The notes under the pieces are model-generated. The model ran no database searches, was not told where the DNA came from, and saw only the letters and a list, made by a program, of their open reading frames with translations. This document shows, piece by piece, positions 32,347 to 41,186 of a stretch of 64,000 nt of DNA. Source of the DNA: Fictibacillus macauensis ZFHKF-1 (GTDB taxonomy: Bacteria; Bacillota; Bacilli; Bacillales; Fictibacillaceae); contig NZ_AKKV01000042.1 of assembly GCF_000269865.1 (NCBI RefSeq), positions 62,001 through 126,000 on the forward strand, given 5' to 3'. The translations under genes were made by a program, and so were the position numbers. Positions within the stretch are counted from its first letter, which is position 1; each line of letters begins with the position of its first letter.

Positions 32347-33099
32347 ATGAAATGGTATAAGTATTTTTTGGTAGTCATAACAATCGTTTCTAGTTTCTCC
32401 GTTGTTCAAGCGGAAGCAAAAAGTAGTTCGTGGAGTGGAGAATGGAATCGTTCCTCTTATTATGATGGTGGAAGTTTAGTCATTTCGCGCGAGACGGCGA
32501 ACTCCTTTCACGTCAGTGTTAGTGTAGTCAGCGGCGGACATGCGGGTTATATTGAAGGCAAAGCAACGTATAGAGGAAACATAGCGCGCCTGTACGATAC
32601 TGAGTATAAGTCAGGCTGTATTTTAACATTCAAGCGTACATCCTCCCATATATCTCTACAACAAAATCAAAAGTGTGCAGCCGTTGCAGGTAATGGAACA
32701 CATTTTAGTGGAGAGTATAAAAAAGGGAAAGTGAAGGCATCTAAACCGTCATTACAAGGCAAGGCCACGTGGTTAACTGCGGCTGTTGATCAAAAGTTTC
32801 GCAAGCTAACAGGACGTCACTATGACATGCTTGCTGAAAGTTTTCAATTGTACCATTCATCGTATGATTCATCTCTAGGTGCATACGTCGTTTCTGGCGG
32901 CGTGCGAGGGTTGTATACGATCATGGAAGGAATCGTTATGAAAGATCGAGCGGGATATGTATATGCTGCACATATTCAGGATGGAGACAAAGTGTATTAT
33001 TACACGAGCAATCCAACCTACAAGCATAAACTACCGCGAGCGGTTAACGAGTGGAGAAGTCGGTTTTCAGACTATCCTGTCTCTTATTTTTATAAATGA
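32347..33099 (+). CDS. Secreted protein, paralogue of the lipoprotein at 49625
   Basis: The 250-residue protein has a signal peptide (about 1-24, ending QAEAKS). The N-terminal domain (25-125) carries SWSGEWNRSSYYDGGSLVI and two cysteines, GCILTFKR and KCAAV. The C-terminal domain (135-250) carries TWLTAAVDQKFRKLTGRHYD and GGVRGLYTIMEGIVMKD. The same two domains in the same order occur in the lipoprotein at 49625-50428, so the genes are clear paralogues. The function is unknown. ATG at 32347 follows AGGGG; TTG at 32344 is an alternative. Confidence 0.75.
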   Translation: MKWYKYFLVVITIVSSFSVVQAEAKSSSWSGEWNRSSYYDGGSLVISRETANSFHVSVSVVSGGHAGYIEGKATYRGNIARLYDTEYKSGCILTFKRTSSHISLQQNQKCAAVAGNGTHFSGEYKKGKVKASKPSLQGKATWLTAAVDQKFRKLTGRHYDMLAESFQLYHSSYDSSLGAYVVSGGVRGLYTIMEGIVMKDRAGYVYAAHIQDGDKVYYYTSNPTYKHKLPRAVNEWRSRFSDYPVSYFYK

Positions 33100-33161
33100 G
33101 GATAATGTCTCAACAGCGCTTGAGGCAGCAACGCTACACAGTAAACGAATAAAAGCACCAC

Positions 33162-33200
33162 AAGGAGAATCCTTTTTGTATAAGATGATTCTCCTTTTTA
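33162..33200 (+). terminator. Terminator upstream of the tandem repeat-protein genes
   Basis: AAGGAGAATC pairs with GATTCTCCTT, followed by a T-rich tail. Confidence 0.8.
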
Positions 33201-33279
33201 TGTAAAAAGTCTCTCTGAAACGATGAACAACTCTGCGTATAATGAGGTTTCCATAAACTACAAAAAGGAGAGTGGAACT

Positions 33280-34413
33280 ATGAAAAAATGGTTAATTGGT
33301 TTATCAACAGCTGCCATCTTAAGTGTCCCTTTTGAAGCCAATGCTGCTACACTTCCCGCTGCAGCAACTAAAATGTTTACCCTTCAGCACCAGGATGCGT
33401 ATGCCGATGTGAATCGAACGAATCAGTACGTGGGCGTTCGTGGAATGAATCAGTATACGCTTTATGATCAAGGTGGGAAACAACGTTATCGTCTAAAAGT
33501 AAAAGGATCGGTAAGTACACTCGGTCCACGTGGTGGTCTTTACATAGTGGATGGGAAACCTGGGAAATTAAATCGCCTGCGCTCCTATTCTACAAAAGGC
33601 AAGCTGTTGTGGAGCAAAACGATGAAAAATACAATCGTTACCGAAATCAAATCAACAAAAGATGGGTATTTGTACGTTTCCTATCAAAATAAAGAGAAAA
33701 AGCGCTATACGTTAGCACGGCTTGCCCCTAAAACAGGAAAGGTACTTGCTAAGTGGAAGGGAAATCAGCCGAACGTGTACTTTGGTCAAAACGGCCACGC
33801 ACTACTGCCGCTAAGTAATCAATCATTTGCGGTCATTAAAGGATCTAAAAAGCTATATACCATTAAAACGAAACATGCTATTTCGATAGAATATGCTACA
33901 CTATCAAATGATGGACATCTCTATATGCATGGTAACAATGAAAAAACAGGCGGTCTTTTAGAACAGTTGTATTCACCAAAAGGCAAGCTGCTAAAAACAT
34001 TCAAATTAGCCAATTATAACTCCATCTTCTTTAACGATAAAAACGAATTATTCATTGGTTACCAAGATTCGCGTGTAAAGGGGAAAAACTATTATTATGA
34101 TTGGTACGATCGAGCGGGCAAACACGTGAAATCTTTTTCGTTATCCCTTGGAAAAAAAGGAAAAGGACAATCATTTCACGTGCTACATGCACCCAACCGT
34201 CACACATTGTATGGCTATCACGTGACAAACAATAAGCAAGTAATGTACAAAATGCGTAACAACAAAATCATAGGCAAAACAAAATTACCGAGCGTGATGA
34301 TGGAAGCAGCTCACTATGAACCGCTAGAAAGTGTACCATATGGCGCTTCATTTCTAGATACCAATGTCGCTTCTAAAGATAAAGTAGATCTACACCTCTA
34401 CCGCTATAAGTAA
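33280..34413 (+). CDS. Secreted beta-propeller-like protein, tandem copy 1
   Basis: The 377-residue protein has a signal peptide (about 1-22, ending ANA). The mature part is built of repeated units with the pattern LY-Y-G-K or STKGKLLWSK, giving about six or seven blades typical of PQQ/WD40-like propellers. Recurring phrases include LYDQGGKQRYRLKV, YSTKGKLLWSKTM and YSPKGKLLKTF. The next gene encodes a protein alike along its whole length, so the pair arose by tandem duplication. The function is unknown. ATG at 33280 follows AAAAAGGAGAG. A dedicated terminator separates the two genes. Confidence 0.78.
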   Translation: MKKWLIGLSTAAILSVPFEANAATLPAAATKMFTLQHQDAYADVNRTNQYVGVRGMNQYTLYDQGGKQRYRLKVKGSVSTLGPRGGLYIVDGKPGKLNRLRSYSTKGKLLWSKTMKNTIVTEIKSTKDGYLYVSYQNKEKKRYTLARLAPKTGKVLAKWKGNQPNVYFGQNGHALLPLSNQSFAVIKGSKKLYTIKTKHAISIEYATLSNDGHLYMHGNNEKTGGLLEQLYSPKGKLLKTFKLANYNSIFFNDKNELFIGYQDSRVKGKNYYYDWYDRAGKHVKSFSLSLGKKGKGQSFHVLHAPNRHTLYGYHVTNNKQVMYKMRNNKIIGKTKLPSVMMEAAHYEPLESVPYGASFLDTNVASKDKVDLHLYRYK

Positions 34414-34421
34414 AACAATCC

Positions 34422-34460
34422 ACTCAACTTTCAAAGATACAATCGGAAGTTGAGTTTTTT
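34422..34460 (+). terminator. Terminator between tandem propeller genes
   Basis: CTCAACTTTC and GAAGTTGAG pair, followed by T6. Confidence 0.85.
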
Positions 34461-34560
34461 AATGTCCAAAATCATTACATAGTCCCTATTTTGTAGGTTT
34501 CGAATCTGTATATAATGGGTAAAGGTTTCCAAATAAATTCATGTAAAGGAGATTGAGGAA

Positions 34561-35700
34561 ATGAAAAAATGGCTTTTAGGACTATCGACAGCTGTCGTGG
34601 TAGCGGCACCGCTTGAAGCAAGCGCTGCTACACTTCCACATGCTGTGAAAGAAACAGGTAAGCTTACTCATCAGGAATCGTACTATAATGTTGATTTGAC
34701 AGAAAAGTATGTTGGGGTTCGCACGAAGGATCACTTTAACTTATATGATTATAGCGGGAAGCAAAAGTATAGCGTGAAAGTTAATCATCGTGATGTGAGC
34801 ACACTTGGTCCGCGCGGCGGTATGTACATCGTCGATGGGAAAGAAAACAAAACAGAGCGTTTGCATGCCTATTCCACGACAGGTAAATTACTGTGGAGCA
34901 AGGAAATGAAAAATACGCATATTTCTAATGTGAAATCAACAAAGGGTGGCTATCTATACGTTTCACATCAAGATGCGAAAGAGCATAAGTCCTTATCGCA
35001 ATTGGATTATAAAACAGGAAAAGTACTAAGAACGTGGAAGCTTAATGGTCAAGCCGCCTACTTTGGTCCGAATGGCTATGCGTTAGTTACCCTAAAAGAT
35101 CAAACATACAGTGTCATTAAGGGAGCAAAAAAGCTCTATTCATTCAAAACAAAGTATAACTATTTACCTCAGTATGTTACGTTTTCTGACGATGGCCATC
35201 TGTATGTAGATATGAAATACCCTAAGAAAGGTAAGTTCTTACATCAACTGTACTCACCAAAAGGAACGTTGCTTAAGAACTTTACACTAGCAAAAGGCGA
35301 GAGCACATTCTTTAACTCAAAAAATGAACTGTTCATCGGCTGGAGCGATACACAATCAAAGAAAAAAGCGTACCACTATGAATGGTATAACACATCAGGG
35401 AAGAAAGTAGTCTCCTCTTCCTTTGCATTAGGCAAAAAAGGAACAGGAAAGCTAACAGATTTTAAAGTGTTTAATACGAAAGGTCACGATACGTTATATG
35501 GCTTAGATGGTTGGGATTTTTCACGTGTGATGTACAAGATGAAAAATAACAAGATCGTAGGAAAGACGATGCTTCCAGACAAGTCGACAGAAACAGGTTT
35601 TTATGAGCCGTTAGAAAGAATGCCATACGGCGCAGCCTTTACAAGTCCAGATCACAGCAACAAAGATCTTGTTGATATGCATATGTATCGTTATGACTAA
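34561..35700 (+). CDS. Secreted beta-propeller-like protein, tandem copy 2
   Basis: The 379-residue product is homologous to the preceding gene product from signal peptide (ending SASA) to C terminus. Examples are MKKWLLGLSTA against MKKWLIGLSTA, STLGPRGGMYIVDGK against STLGPRGGLYIVDGK, and the closing PYGA-F...DLVDMHMYRYD. The blades repeat YSTTGKLLWSKEM and YSPKGTLLKNF. ATG at 34561 follows AAAGGAGATTGAGGA. TATAAT near 34513 gives the second copy its own promoter, so the two genes can be expressed separately. The function is unknown. Confidence 0.78.
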   Translation: MKKWLLGLSTAVVVAAPLEASAATLPHAVKETGKLTHQESYYNVDLTEKYVGVRTKDHFNLYDYSGKQKYSVKVNHRDVSTLGPRGGMYIVDGKENKTERLHAYSTTGKLLWSKEMKNTHISNVKSTKGGYLYVSHQDAKEHKSLSQLDYKTGKVLRTWKLNGQAAYFGPNGYALVTLKDQTYSVIKGAKKLYSFKTKYNYLPQYVTFSDDGHLYVDMKYPKKGKFLHQLYSPKGTLLKNFTLAKGESTFFNSKNELFIGWSDTQSKKKAYHYEWYNTSGKKVVSSSFALGKKGTGKLTDFKVFNTKGHDTLYGLDGWDFSRVMYKMKNNKIVGKTMLPDKSTETGFYEPLERMPYGAAFTSPDHSNKDLVDMHMYRYD

Positions 35701-35703
35701 TAC

Positions 35704-35747
35704 GAAAACCCCAACTTTCAGAGAACGAACGAAAGTTGGGGTTTTTT
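35704..35747 (+). terminator. Terminator after propeller copy 2
   Basis: AAAACCCCAACTTTC and GAAAGTTGGGGTTTT form a 15-bp perfect stem with a T-tract. Confidence 0.93.
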
Positions 35748-35761
35748 AGGTGTTCGCTGCT

Positions 35762-36019
35762 TTACGTATAGATAATCACCATGACTACAATAATCGACAA
35801 TACAGCATTTACAGGTTGCTCTTTTTCTCTAGAATCGACATGATAGGTACGCACTTGCTCCAAATAAAGCTGACAATAACAGCTGATGATCGCAACCATT
35901 AGTAGTATAGCGGTATGCAAAACATCCCCTCTAAAATAAACGGCTAGCAGAACGAAGATGCTCATATACGCTAACAGATTCAGTAAAAATGCTTTTGAAG
36001 TAAGAATGGGGCGGGGCAT
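35762..36019 (-). CDS. Small membrane protein, 85 aa
   Basis: There are two closely spaced hydrophobic helices at about residues 13-30 and 35-52, then a charged stretch (EQVRTYHVDSREKEQ) and a third hydrophobic segment at the C terminus (VLSIIVVMVIIY). No family is recognised. ATG at 36019 follows GAAAGG at 11 bases; GTG at 36028 is an alternative. It converges with the propeller gene and lies upstream of the exopolysaccharide promoter region. Confidence 0.55.
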   Translation of the reverse strand: MPRPILTSKAFLLNLLAYMSIFVLLAVYFRGDVLHTAILLMVAIISCYCQLYLEQVRTYHVDSREKEQPVNAVLSIIVVMVIIYT

Positions 36020-36059
36020 GATGGACACAACCTTTCGCTTACAACTAAATAAAAACATT

Positions 36060-36564
36060 TATTTACTTAGTTGTAATTTTATTACTTGTTATGTACCCAT
36101 TCCATTTTTCTTTAAAACAAGGAAAACATGTCATTATACTCGATTAGAAAGGACACTCTATTACGGGTGTCTTTTTATATAGGACTAATGATGTGATATG
36201 AGTTAATAAAGATGAATTAAAGCAGAGTTCCTATGACCTTTATAATATTTATTAGCAAACTTTTAAACTGATAATTACTAATTTAAGTAATATATTTCCT
36301 TTTTAAAGAAAAAGTAGTATGATGGAGAAAGGTGTCTATTCCTAGTATATGGGAATTGGAAACTGTATTTCGCAAAAACATAGGACTATTGAAATAGTTA
36401 TAGTAGGAATTAAGAACTATTTAAAGAGTGTATGCAGGACAATAACTTACAAAATATGACGAAGTAAAACAAATTTTCTAAAAAAGTGTATAGAAATTCC
36501 AAATTTCTATGCTATAATACTTCTTGTTGCCAGAATACATAGTACTTATATCATGGAGGCGTTT
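36060..36564 (+). promoter_or_regulatory. Exopolysaccharide operon control region
   Basis: This AT-rich gap of about 500 bases holds an extended -10 promoter, TGCTATAAT (TATAAT at 36513-36518), whose -35 area is overlapped by the inverted repeat AGAAATT-CCA-AATTTCT (36492-36508). Further upstream is a second inverted repeat, ATTCC...GGAAT, around 36338-36356. Both could be operators for regulators of exopolysaccharide expression. No gene was found here. Confidence 0.55.
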
Positions 36565-37278
36565 ATGGAGGAAACGATTAGTTTAAAAGAGGTGTATCGT
36601 ACGATTCGGAAACGAATGCTCATGATCGTGTTGATTGCCATTGGTGCGATGGTAATAAGTGGTGTCGTTTCGTTTTTTATTGTAAAGCCTGTCTATCAAT
36701 CTTCCACACAGATTCTCGTCAATCAGGATGGTAAGAAAGAGGCGTATGACTATAACCAAGTGCAAACAAATGTACAGCTCGTCAATACATACAGCGTCAT
36801 CATTAAGAGCCCGGCGATCTTGAACAAAGTCATCACGACCTTGCAGCTGAACGAGACAGTCGAGGAGCTTACGAAAAAATTAACGATTAATAGTGAGCAA
36901 AATTCACAAGTATTCAATGTAACGGTGGAAGATGGCGACCCGAAGCGCGCCGTGCTCATTGCAAATACGATTGCAGACGTGTTTAAAGAAGACGTGCCGT
37001 CCATTATGAAAATTAAAAACGTTAGTATATTGTCGCAAGCAACTGAAAAAGACGACGCCATACCTGTAAAGCCTAATAAAAAGATGAATGTGGCAATTGG
37101 ATTTGTAGTGGGGTTAATGGCTGCGGTTGGTCTAGCATTTTTACTAGAGTATCTTGATAACACCGTGAAATCAGAAGAGGAAGTGGAAGAGTGGCTAGAC
37201 TTGCCTGTACTCGGAAGCATTCCGCTTATGAGTGCAAAAGATAGTAAAGAGGACTCTCTGCGGAAAAAGATTAGCTAA
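36565..37278 (+). CDS. Exopolysaccharide chain-length/kinase-activator protein (Wzz domain)
   Basis: The 237-residue membrane protein corresponds to YwqC/CapA/EpsA. It has a short cytoplasmic N terminus (ISLKEVYRTIRKR), helix 1 (about 18-40) and an extracytoplasmic Wzz domain with the PVYQSSTQILV segment. Helix 2 (about 175-198) is preceded by a proline-rich AIPVKPNKK motif, and the cytoplasmic C-terminal tail activates the partner tyrosine kinase encoded 15 bases downstream. It controls polymer length and export. ATG at 36565 follows GGAGG; ATG at 36553 is in frame but has no ribosome binding site. It is the first gene of the operon. Confidence 0.9.
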   Translation: MEETISLKEVYRTIRKRMLMIVLIAIGAMVISGVVSFFIVKPVYQSSTQILVNQDGKKEAYDYNQVQTNVQLVNTYSVIIKSPAILNKVITTLQLNETVEELTKKLTINSEQNSQVFNVTVEDGDPKRAVLIANTIADVFKEDVPSIMKIKNVSILSQATEKDDAIPVKPNKKMNVAIGFVVGLMAAVGLAFLLEYLDNTVKSEEEVEEWLDLPVLGSIPLMSAKDSKEDSLRKKIS

Positions 37279-37293
37279 AGAGGAGGGAAAGAG

Positions 37294-37995
37294 ATGAAAC
37301 GTAAATTTCGAAAATCCTTAACGAATCTAGGGAAACGAGCATTAATTGCACATAACAATCCAAAATCACCAATTTCAGAACGGTATCGGGCCATTCGGAC
37401 AAATATTCAATTTGCCTCGATTGATGTACCACATAAAACGATTCTCGTTACATCAGCCGGACAAGCAGAAGGGAAGTCAACAACCGTTGCCAACTTAGCT
37501 GTCGTTATGGCGCAAGAAGGGAAACGTGTTCTTCTTATTGACGGCGATCTTCGTAAACCGACTGTGCACTATACCTTTCAATTAAGCAATTTAAAAGGTG
37601 TCACGAACGTGCTTATGAAACAAATAGAATTGAAAGATGCGATTCAATACACGAACGTCGAGCATTTATTCGTGCTGACGAGTGGTTCAACACCACCGAA
37701 TCCATCCGAGCTTCTTAACTCTAAAGCAATGGAAACGTTAATAAGTGAAGTCGCTGAACAATTCGATTACGTACTCTTTGATTCGCCGCCACTTCTTTAT
37801 GTGACTGACGCTCAAGTACTTGCAAATCGCTGTAGTGGCGTCGTACTTGTTGCTACAAGTGGTCAAACCGAACGCGAAGAAGCTCGTAAAGCAAAAGAAC
37901 TTCTCGAAAATGCGAGCGCTGTCATTTTAGGCGTCGTACTAAATGGAAAAGAAGTAAAGCGAGATGAGCTGTACTATAGCTATGGTTATAAATAA
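37294..37995 (+). CDS. Bacterial tyrosine kinase (BY-kinase, YwqD/CapB type)
   Basis: The 233-residue cytoplasmic kinase has Walker A TSAGQAEGKSTT with Lys61, Walker A' LLIDGDLRKP (Asp83, Asp85) and Walker B VLFDSPP (Asp163). It ends in a tyrosine cluster, ELYYSYGYK, that is autophosphorylated. It pairs with the Wzz-type protein before it and regulates polymer assembly and UDP-sugar enzymes. ATG at 37294 follows AAAGAGGAGGGAAAG. No cognate phosphatase (YwqE/CpsB type) is encoded in the window. Confidence 0.95.
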   Translation: MKRKFRKSLTNLGKRALIAHNNPKSPISERYRAIRTNIQFASIDVPHKTILVTSAGQAEGKSTTVANLAVVMAQEGKRVLLIDGDLRKPTVHYTFQLSNLKGVTNVLMKQIELKDAIQYTNVEHLFVLTSGSTPPNPSELLNSKAMETLISEVAEQFDYVLFDSPPLLYVTDAQVLANRCSGVVLVATSGQTEREEARKAKELLENASAVILGVVLNGKEVKRDELYYSYGYK

Positions 37996-38149
37996 AGTCT
38001 TTAATTGAGTCGATACTATCTCAACTATAATATCGGCTTCTTCTAAAGAATGTTTACTTTATTTTATGTAAATTTATAGTTGTTATATTGTTTCGATATC
38101 TTTCGTCGTTTTTGGGGGTTGTGTCGTCTACAAATACAAGGAGGCAAAG

Positions 38150-38212
38150 GTGAAGAATATATATATAGGAGGAAATAAGTGGGCTATCAAATACGTGTTG
38201 CAACACTCATGA
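38150..38212 (+). CDS. Putative 20-aa leader peptide overlapping the dehydratase start
   Basis: GTG at 38150 follows AAGGAGG with a proper spacer. The frame runs 20 codons, contains the AGGAGG site of the next gene, passes its start codon in another frame and stops at 38210-38212, 34 bases inside the next gene. Translation of it would deliver ribosomes across the downstream start. This looks like a coupling or attenuation device, but it could be coincidental. Confidence 0.35.
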   Translation: MKNIYIGGNKWAIKYVLQHS

Positions 38213-40023
38213 CACTAGATTCGTTATTTGTGTTACTAGCAATCTACCTCGGATATTTCACGCTGCATCCATACCTTGATCTTTACACATTGAAAAGTGT
38301 AGCCATTAGTTCGGTTGCTTTATTAATTAGTCATCATGTCTTCGCACTTAGCTATCGATTGTATAAAAAAGCATGGGAGTATGCAAGTGTTGGAGAAATG
38401 TTAGCTATTGTTCGAGCAGTAACATTATCTCTTATTGTTACAGGCATTGTGCAGTGGAGTGTTATAGGGGATGTGTATGTTCGTGTTCTCGGAATAACTT
38501 GGATGTTACATATTATTTTAATTGGTGGCTTCCGCTTTTCGTGGCGAGCATTACGTGATTATTATGTCCGACCAGATCAACAAAAACGAAATACGTTAAT
38601 TGTTGGAGCAGGGGCTGCTGGGACAATGCTTGTACGCCAATTAATGAAAAGTAAGGATTCGGAGCTTTTCCCAGTTGGATTTGTAGACGATGACCCTAAA
38701 AAAGCACGTTTGCAAATACTAGGTGTTACGGTTTACGGACGAACTCAAATGATTCCAGATATTGTAGAGAAATTAAAAATAGAAAATATAATAATTGCCA
38801 TTCCCTCTCTTAATAAGCATGACATACAAAAAATTTATCAAGAATGTAGTAAAACGAATGCTAATACAAAAATTATGCCGATGATTGAAGACATTGCATC
38901 AGGAAAAGTTTCTGTAAATCAATTTCGTGATGTACAAGTAGAAGACTTGCTCGGTCGTGAACCGGTTGAACTGGATACAGAAATATTGTTGGAGAAGCTC
39001 AGCAACAAAATAGTTCTAGTAACTGGAGCTGGGGGATCAATTGGTTCGGAAATCTGCCGTCAAATTTGTAAATTTAAGCCCAAAAAAATTCTTTTACTCG
39101 GACATGGTGAAAATTCTATTTATCAAATTGATATCGAACTACGTGCAAAGTATAAAGGTGAAATTGATATTGTACCAATCATTGCGGATGTTCAAGATAA
39201 AGACCGGTTATACGAAGTTATGAGCTTACATTTACCAAATGTTATTTATCATGCAGCCGCTCATAAACATGTGCCGCTAATGGAATACAATCCGCGTGAA
39301 GCTGTAAAAAATAATGTTATTGGTACTAAGAATGTAGCTGAAGTAGCTGATTTATTTGGAGTAACAACCTTTGTGCTTATTTCCTCAGACAAAGCGGTTA
39401 ATCCTACAAATGTAATGGGTTCTACCAAACGAATTGCAGAAATGATTATTCAACAGATAAATAAACAAAGTGATACAAATTTTGTTGCTGTTCGTTTTGG
39501 AAATGTGCTTGGTAGTCGAGGAAGTGTCATTCCACTCTTTAAAAAGCAAATTCAAGATGGAGGTCCTGTCACTGTGACACATCCAGATATGACACGCTAC
39601 TTCATGACGATTCCAGAAGCTTCCCGTCTTGTTCTGCAAGCAGGGGCACTTGCTCGTGGTGGTGAAATCTTTGTCCTTGATATGGGTGAGCCTGTGAAAA
39701 TTGAAGAATTAGCTAAAAATTTAATTCAATTATCAGGATATACATTAGAAGAAGTTGGATTAAAATATTCAGGACTTAGACCAGGGGAAAAAATGTATGA
39801 AGAGCTGCTTAATGAAGATGAAGTTCACTCAATTGAAATTTTCCCCAAAATATTAATTGGTAAAACAGTCGTTTTTGATTATAAAAAAATTAGTGAACTT
39901 ATTGAGAACTATGCAAATTTCACGCAAGAAGGAATAGCGAGTTATGTATTGGAATTGGCTAATAAACCAGAGAAAAGAAGCTACGCATGTAGAGATTTAG
40001 AAAAAGTAATAAAGACTATCTGA
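38179..40023 (+). CDS. Membrane nucleoside-diphosphate-sugar 4,6-dehydratase (CapD/EpsC family)
   Basis: The 614-residue protein has four N-terminal membrane helices (to about 120), a first Rossmann domain (VGAGAAGT, residues 142-149) and a catalytic extended SDR domain with VTGAGGSIGSE (281-291). The active site is of the CapD/FlaA1 kind: SSDK (402-405) and a MGSTKR motif with methionine in place of tyrosine and Lys417. It should convert UDP-GlcNAc or a related sugar to a 4-keto-6-deoxy form, an early step for sugars such as FucNAc or bacillosamine. GTG at 38179 follows TAGGAGGAAATAA. A 183-base gap separates it from the kinase gene. Confidence 0.92.
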   Translation: MGYQIRVATLMTLDSLFVLLAIYLGYFTLHPYLDLYTLKSVAISSVALLISHHVFALSYRLYKKAWEYASVGEMLAIVRAVTLSLIVTGIVQWSVIGDVYVRVLGITWMLHIILIGGFRFSWRALRDYYVRPDQQKRNTLIVGAGAAGTMLVRQLMKSKDSELFPVGFVDDDPKKARLQILGVTVYGRTQMIPDIVEKLKIENIIIAIPSLNKHDIQKIYQECSKTNANTKIMPMIEDIASGKVSVNQFRDVQVEDLLGREPVELDTEILLEKLSNKIVLVTGAGGSIGSEICRQICKFKPKKILLLGHGENSIYQIDIELRAKYKGEIDIVPIIADVQDKDRLYEVMSLHLPNVIYHAAAHKHVPLMEYNPREAVKNNVIGTKNVAEVADLFGVTTFVLISSDKAVNPTNVMGSTKRIAEMIIQQINKQSDTNFVAVRFGNVLGSRGSVIPLFKKQIQDGGPVTVTHPDMTRYFMTIPEASRLVLQAGALARGGEIFVLDMGEPVKIEELAKNLIQLSGYTLEEVGLKYSGLRPGEKMYEELLNEDEVHSIEIFPKILIGKTVVFDYKKISELIENYANFTQEGIASYVLELANKPEKRSYACRDLEKVIKTI

Positions 40024-40097
40024 AGGTGTACAAATCTTGATTATGATATATATAGTTTCTAGTCAAGATAAGTATTTCTAAAACATAGGGGGATTAA

Positions 40098-41186
40098 GTG
40101 GCTAAAATACTTATTTTAACTAATAATGATGTAGGTTTATATAATTTCCGAAGAGAACTTGTAGAAAATTTAACAAATAATCATGAAGTAATTATCTCAA
40201 TGCCAGATGGAAAATTTACTGATTTCTTTGCGGGCATAGGATGCAAAGTTATAAATACTCATTTAAATAATCGTGGGACGAATCCATTAGAAGACTTTAA
40301 ATTATATAAAGAATACAGAAAGATCATTAAGTATTATTCTCCAGAGGTTGTTTTAACCTACACAATTAAACCCAATATATTTGGCGGTTTTGCCTCAAGA
40401 TTTAATAATGTACCTTACATAGCTAATATCACAGGTTTGGGATCAGCGGTAGAAAACAAAGGGCCTTTAAAAATCTTAACTACAAATCTTTATAAATTTG
40501 CATTAAAAAAAGCTAAAAAAGTTTTTTTTCAGAATGAAAGTAATTTAGAGTTTTTTTTATCAAATAAAATAGTTAATGGAAATACATCGTTACTTCCTGG
40601 CTCGGGAGTGAATTTAAAGTATTATACACCGCAAATATATCCGGAAAGTGAAACTGTAAACTTTCTATTTGTAGCTAGAATAATGAAAGAAAAAGGCATT
40701 GAGCAATTATTAGAGGCTGCTAAAGTAATTAGAGTTAAGTATCCCCAAACCAGATTTCATGTAGTAGGACCATGTGATGAAGACTATAGTAATATTTTAA
40801 AAGAATTAGAGCAAAAATCCATAATTATCTATCATGGTTTTCAATACGATTTGAGGGAGTTTTATAGAAACTCTCATTGTATTATTCATCCTACGTATTA
40901 TCCTGAAGGGATGTCCAATGTATTACTCGAAAGTGCTGCTTCTGGTAGACCTATTATTACTACGAACCGACCTGGGTGTAAAGAGATTGTCGATGACACA
41001 GTTAATGGATATTTAATAAAAGAAAAAATTAGTGCTGACTTAATTGAGAAAATTGAATTATTCTTAAAGCTTGATCTCAACAATAGGAAACATATGGGTT
41101 TAAAGGGTAGAGAAAAAGTTCAAAAGTTCTTTGATCGAGATATAATTGTAAACTCATATTTAAAGGAGGTAGCTGATATAGAATGA
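40098..41186 (+). CDS. Family 4 glycosyltransferase
   Basis: The 362-residue GT-B enzyme has an N-terminal GT4 domain (NNDVGLYNFRRELVENL, PNIFGGFASR) and a C-terminal glycosyltransferase group 1 domain. The latter contains LFVARIMKEKGIEQLLEAA and the E-x7-E motif region in HPTYYPEGMSNVLLESAASG, quoted in pieces. It adds a sugar to the lipid-linked repeat unit at the cytoplasmic face. The donor and acceptor are unknown. GTG at 40098 follows GGGGGATTAA. Its end overlaps the next gene by four bases. Codon use is strongly AT-rich. Confidence 0.88.
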   Translation: MAKILILTNNDVGLYNFRRELVENLTNNHEVIISMPDGKFTDFFAGIGCKVINTHLNNRGTNPLEDFKLYKEYRKIIKYYSPEVVLTYTIKPNIFGGFASRFNNVPYIANITGLGSAVENKGPLKILTTNLYKFALKKAKKVFFQNESNLEFFLSNKIVNGNTSLLPGSGVNLKYYTPQIYPESETVNFLFVARIMKEKGIEQLLEAAKVIRVKYPQTRFHVVGPCDEDYSNILKELEQKSIIIYHGFQYDLREFYRNSHCIIHPTYYPEGMSNVLLESAASGRPIITTNRPGCKEIVDDTVNGYLIKEKISADLIEKIELFLKLDLNNRKHMGLKGREKVQKFFDRDIIVNSYLKEVADIE

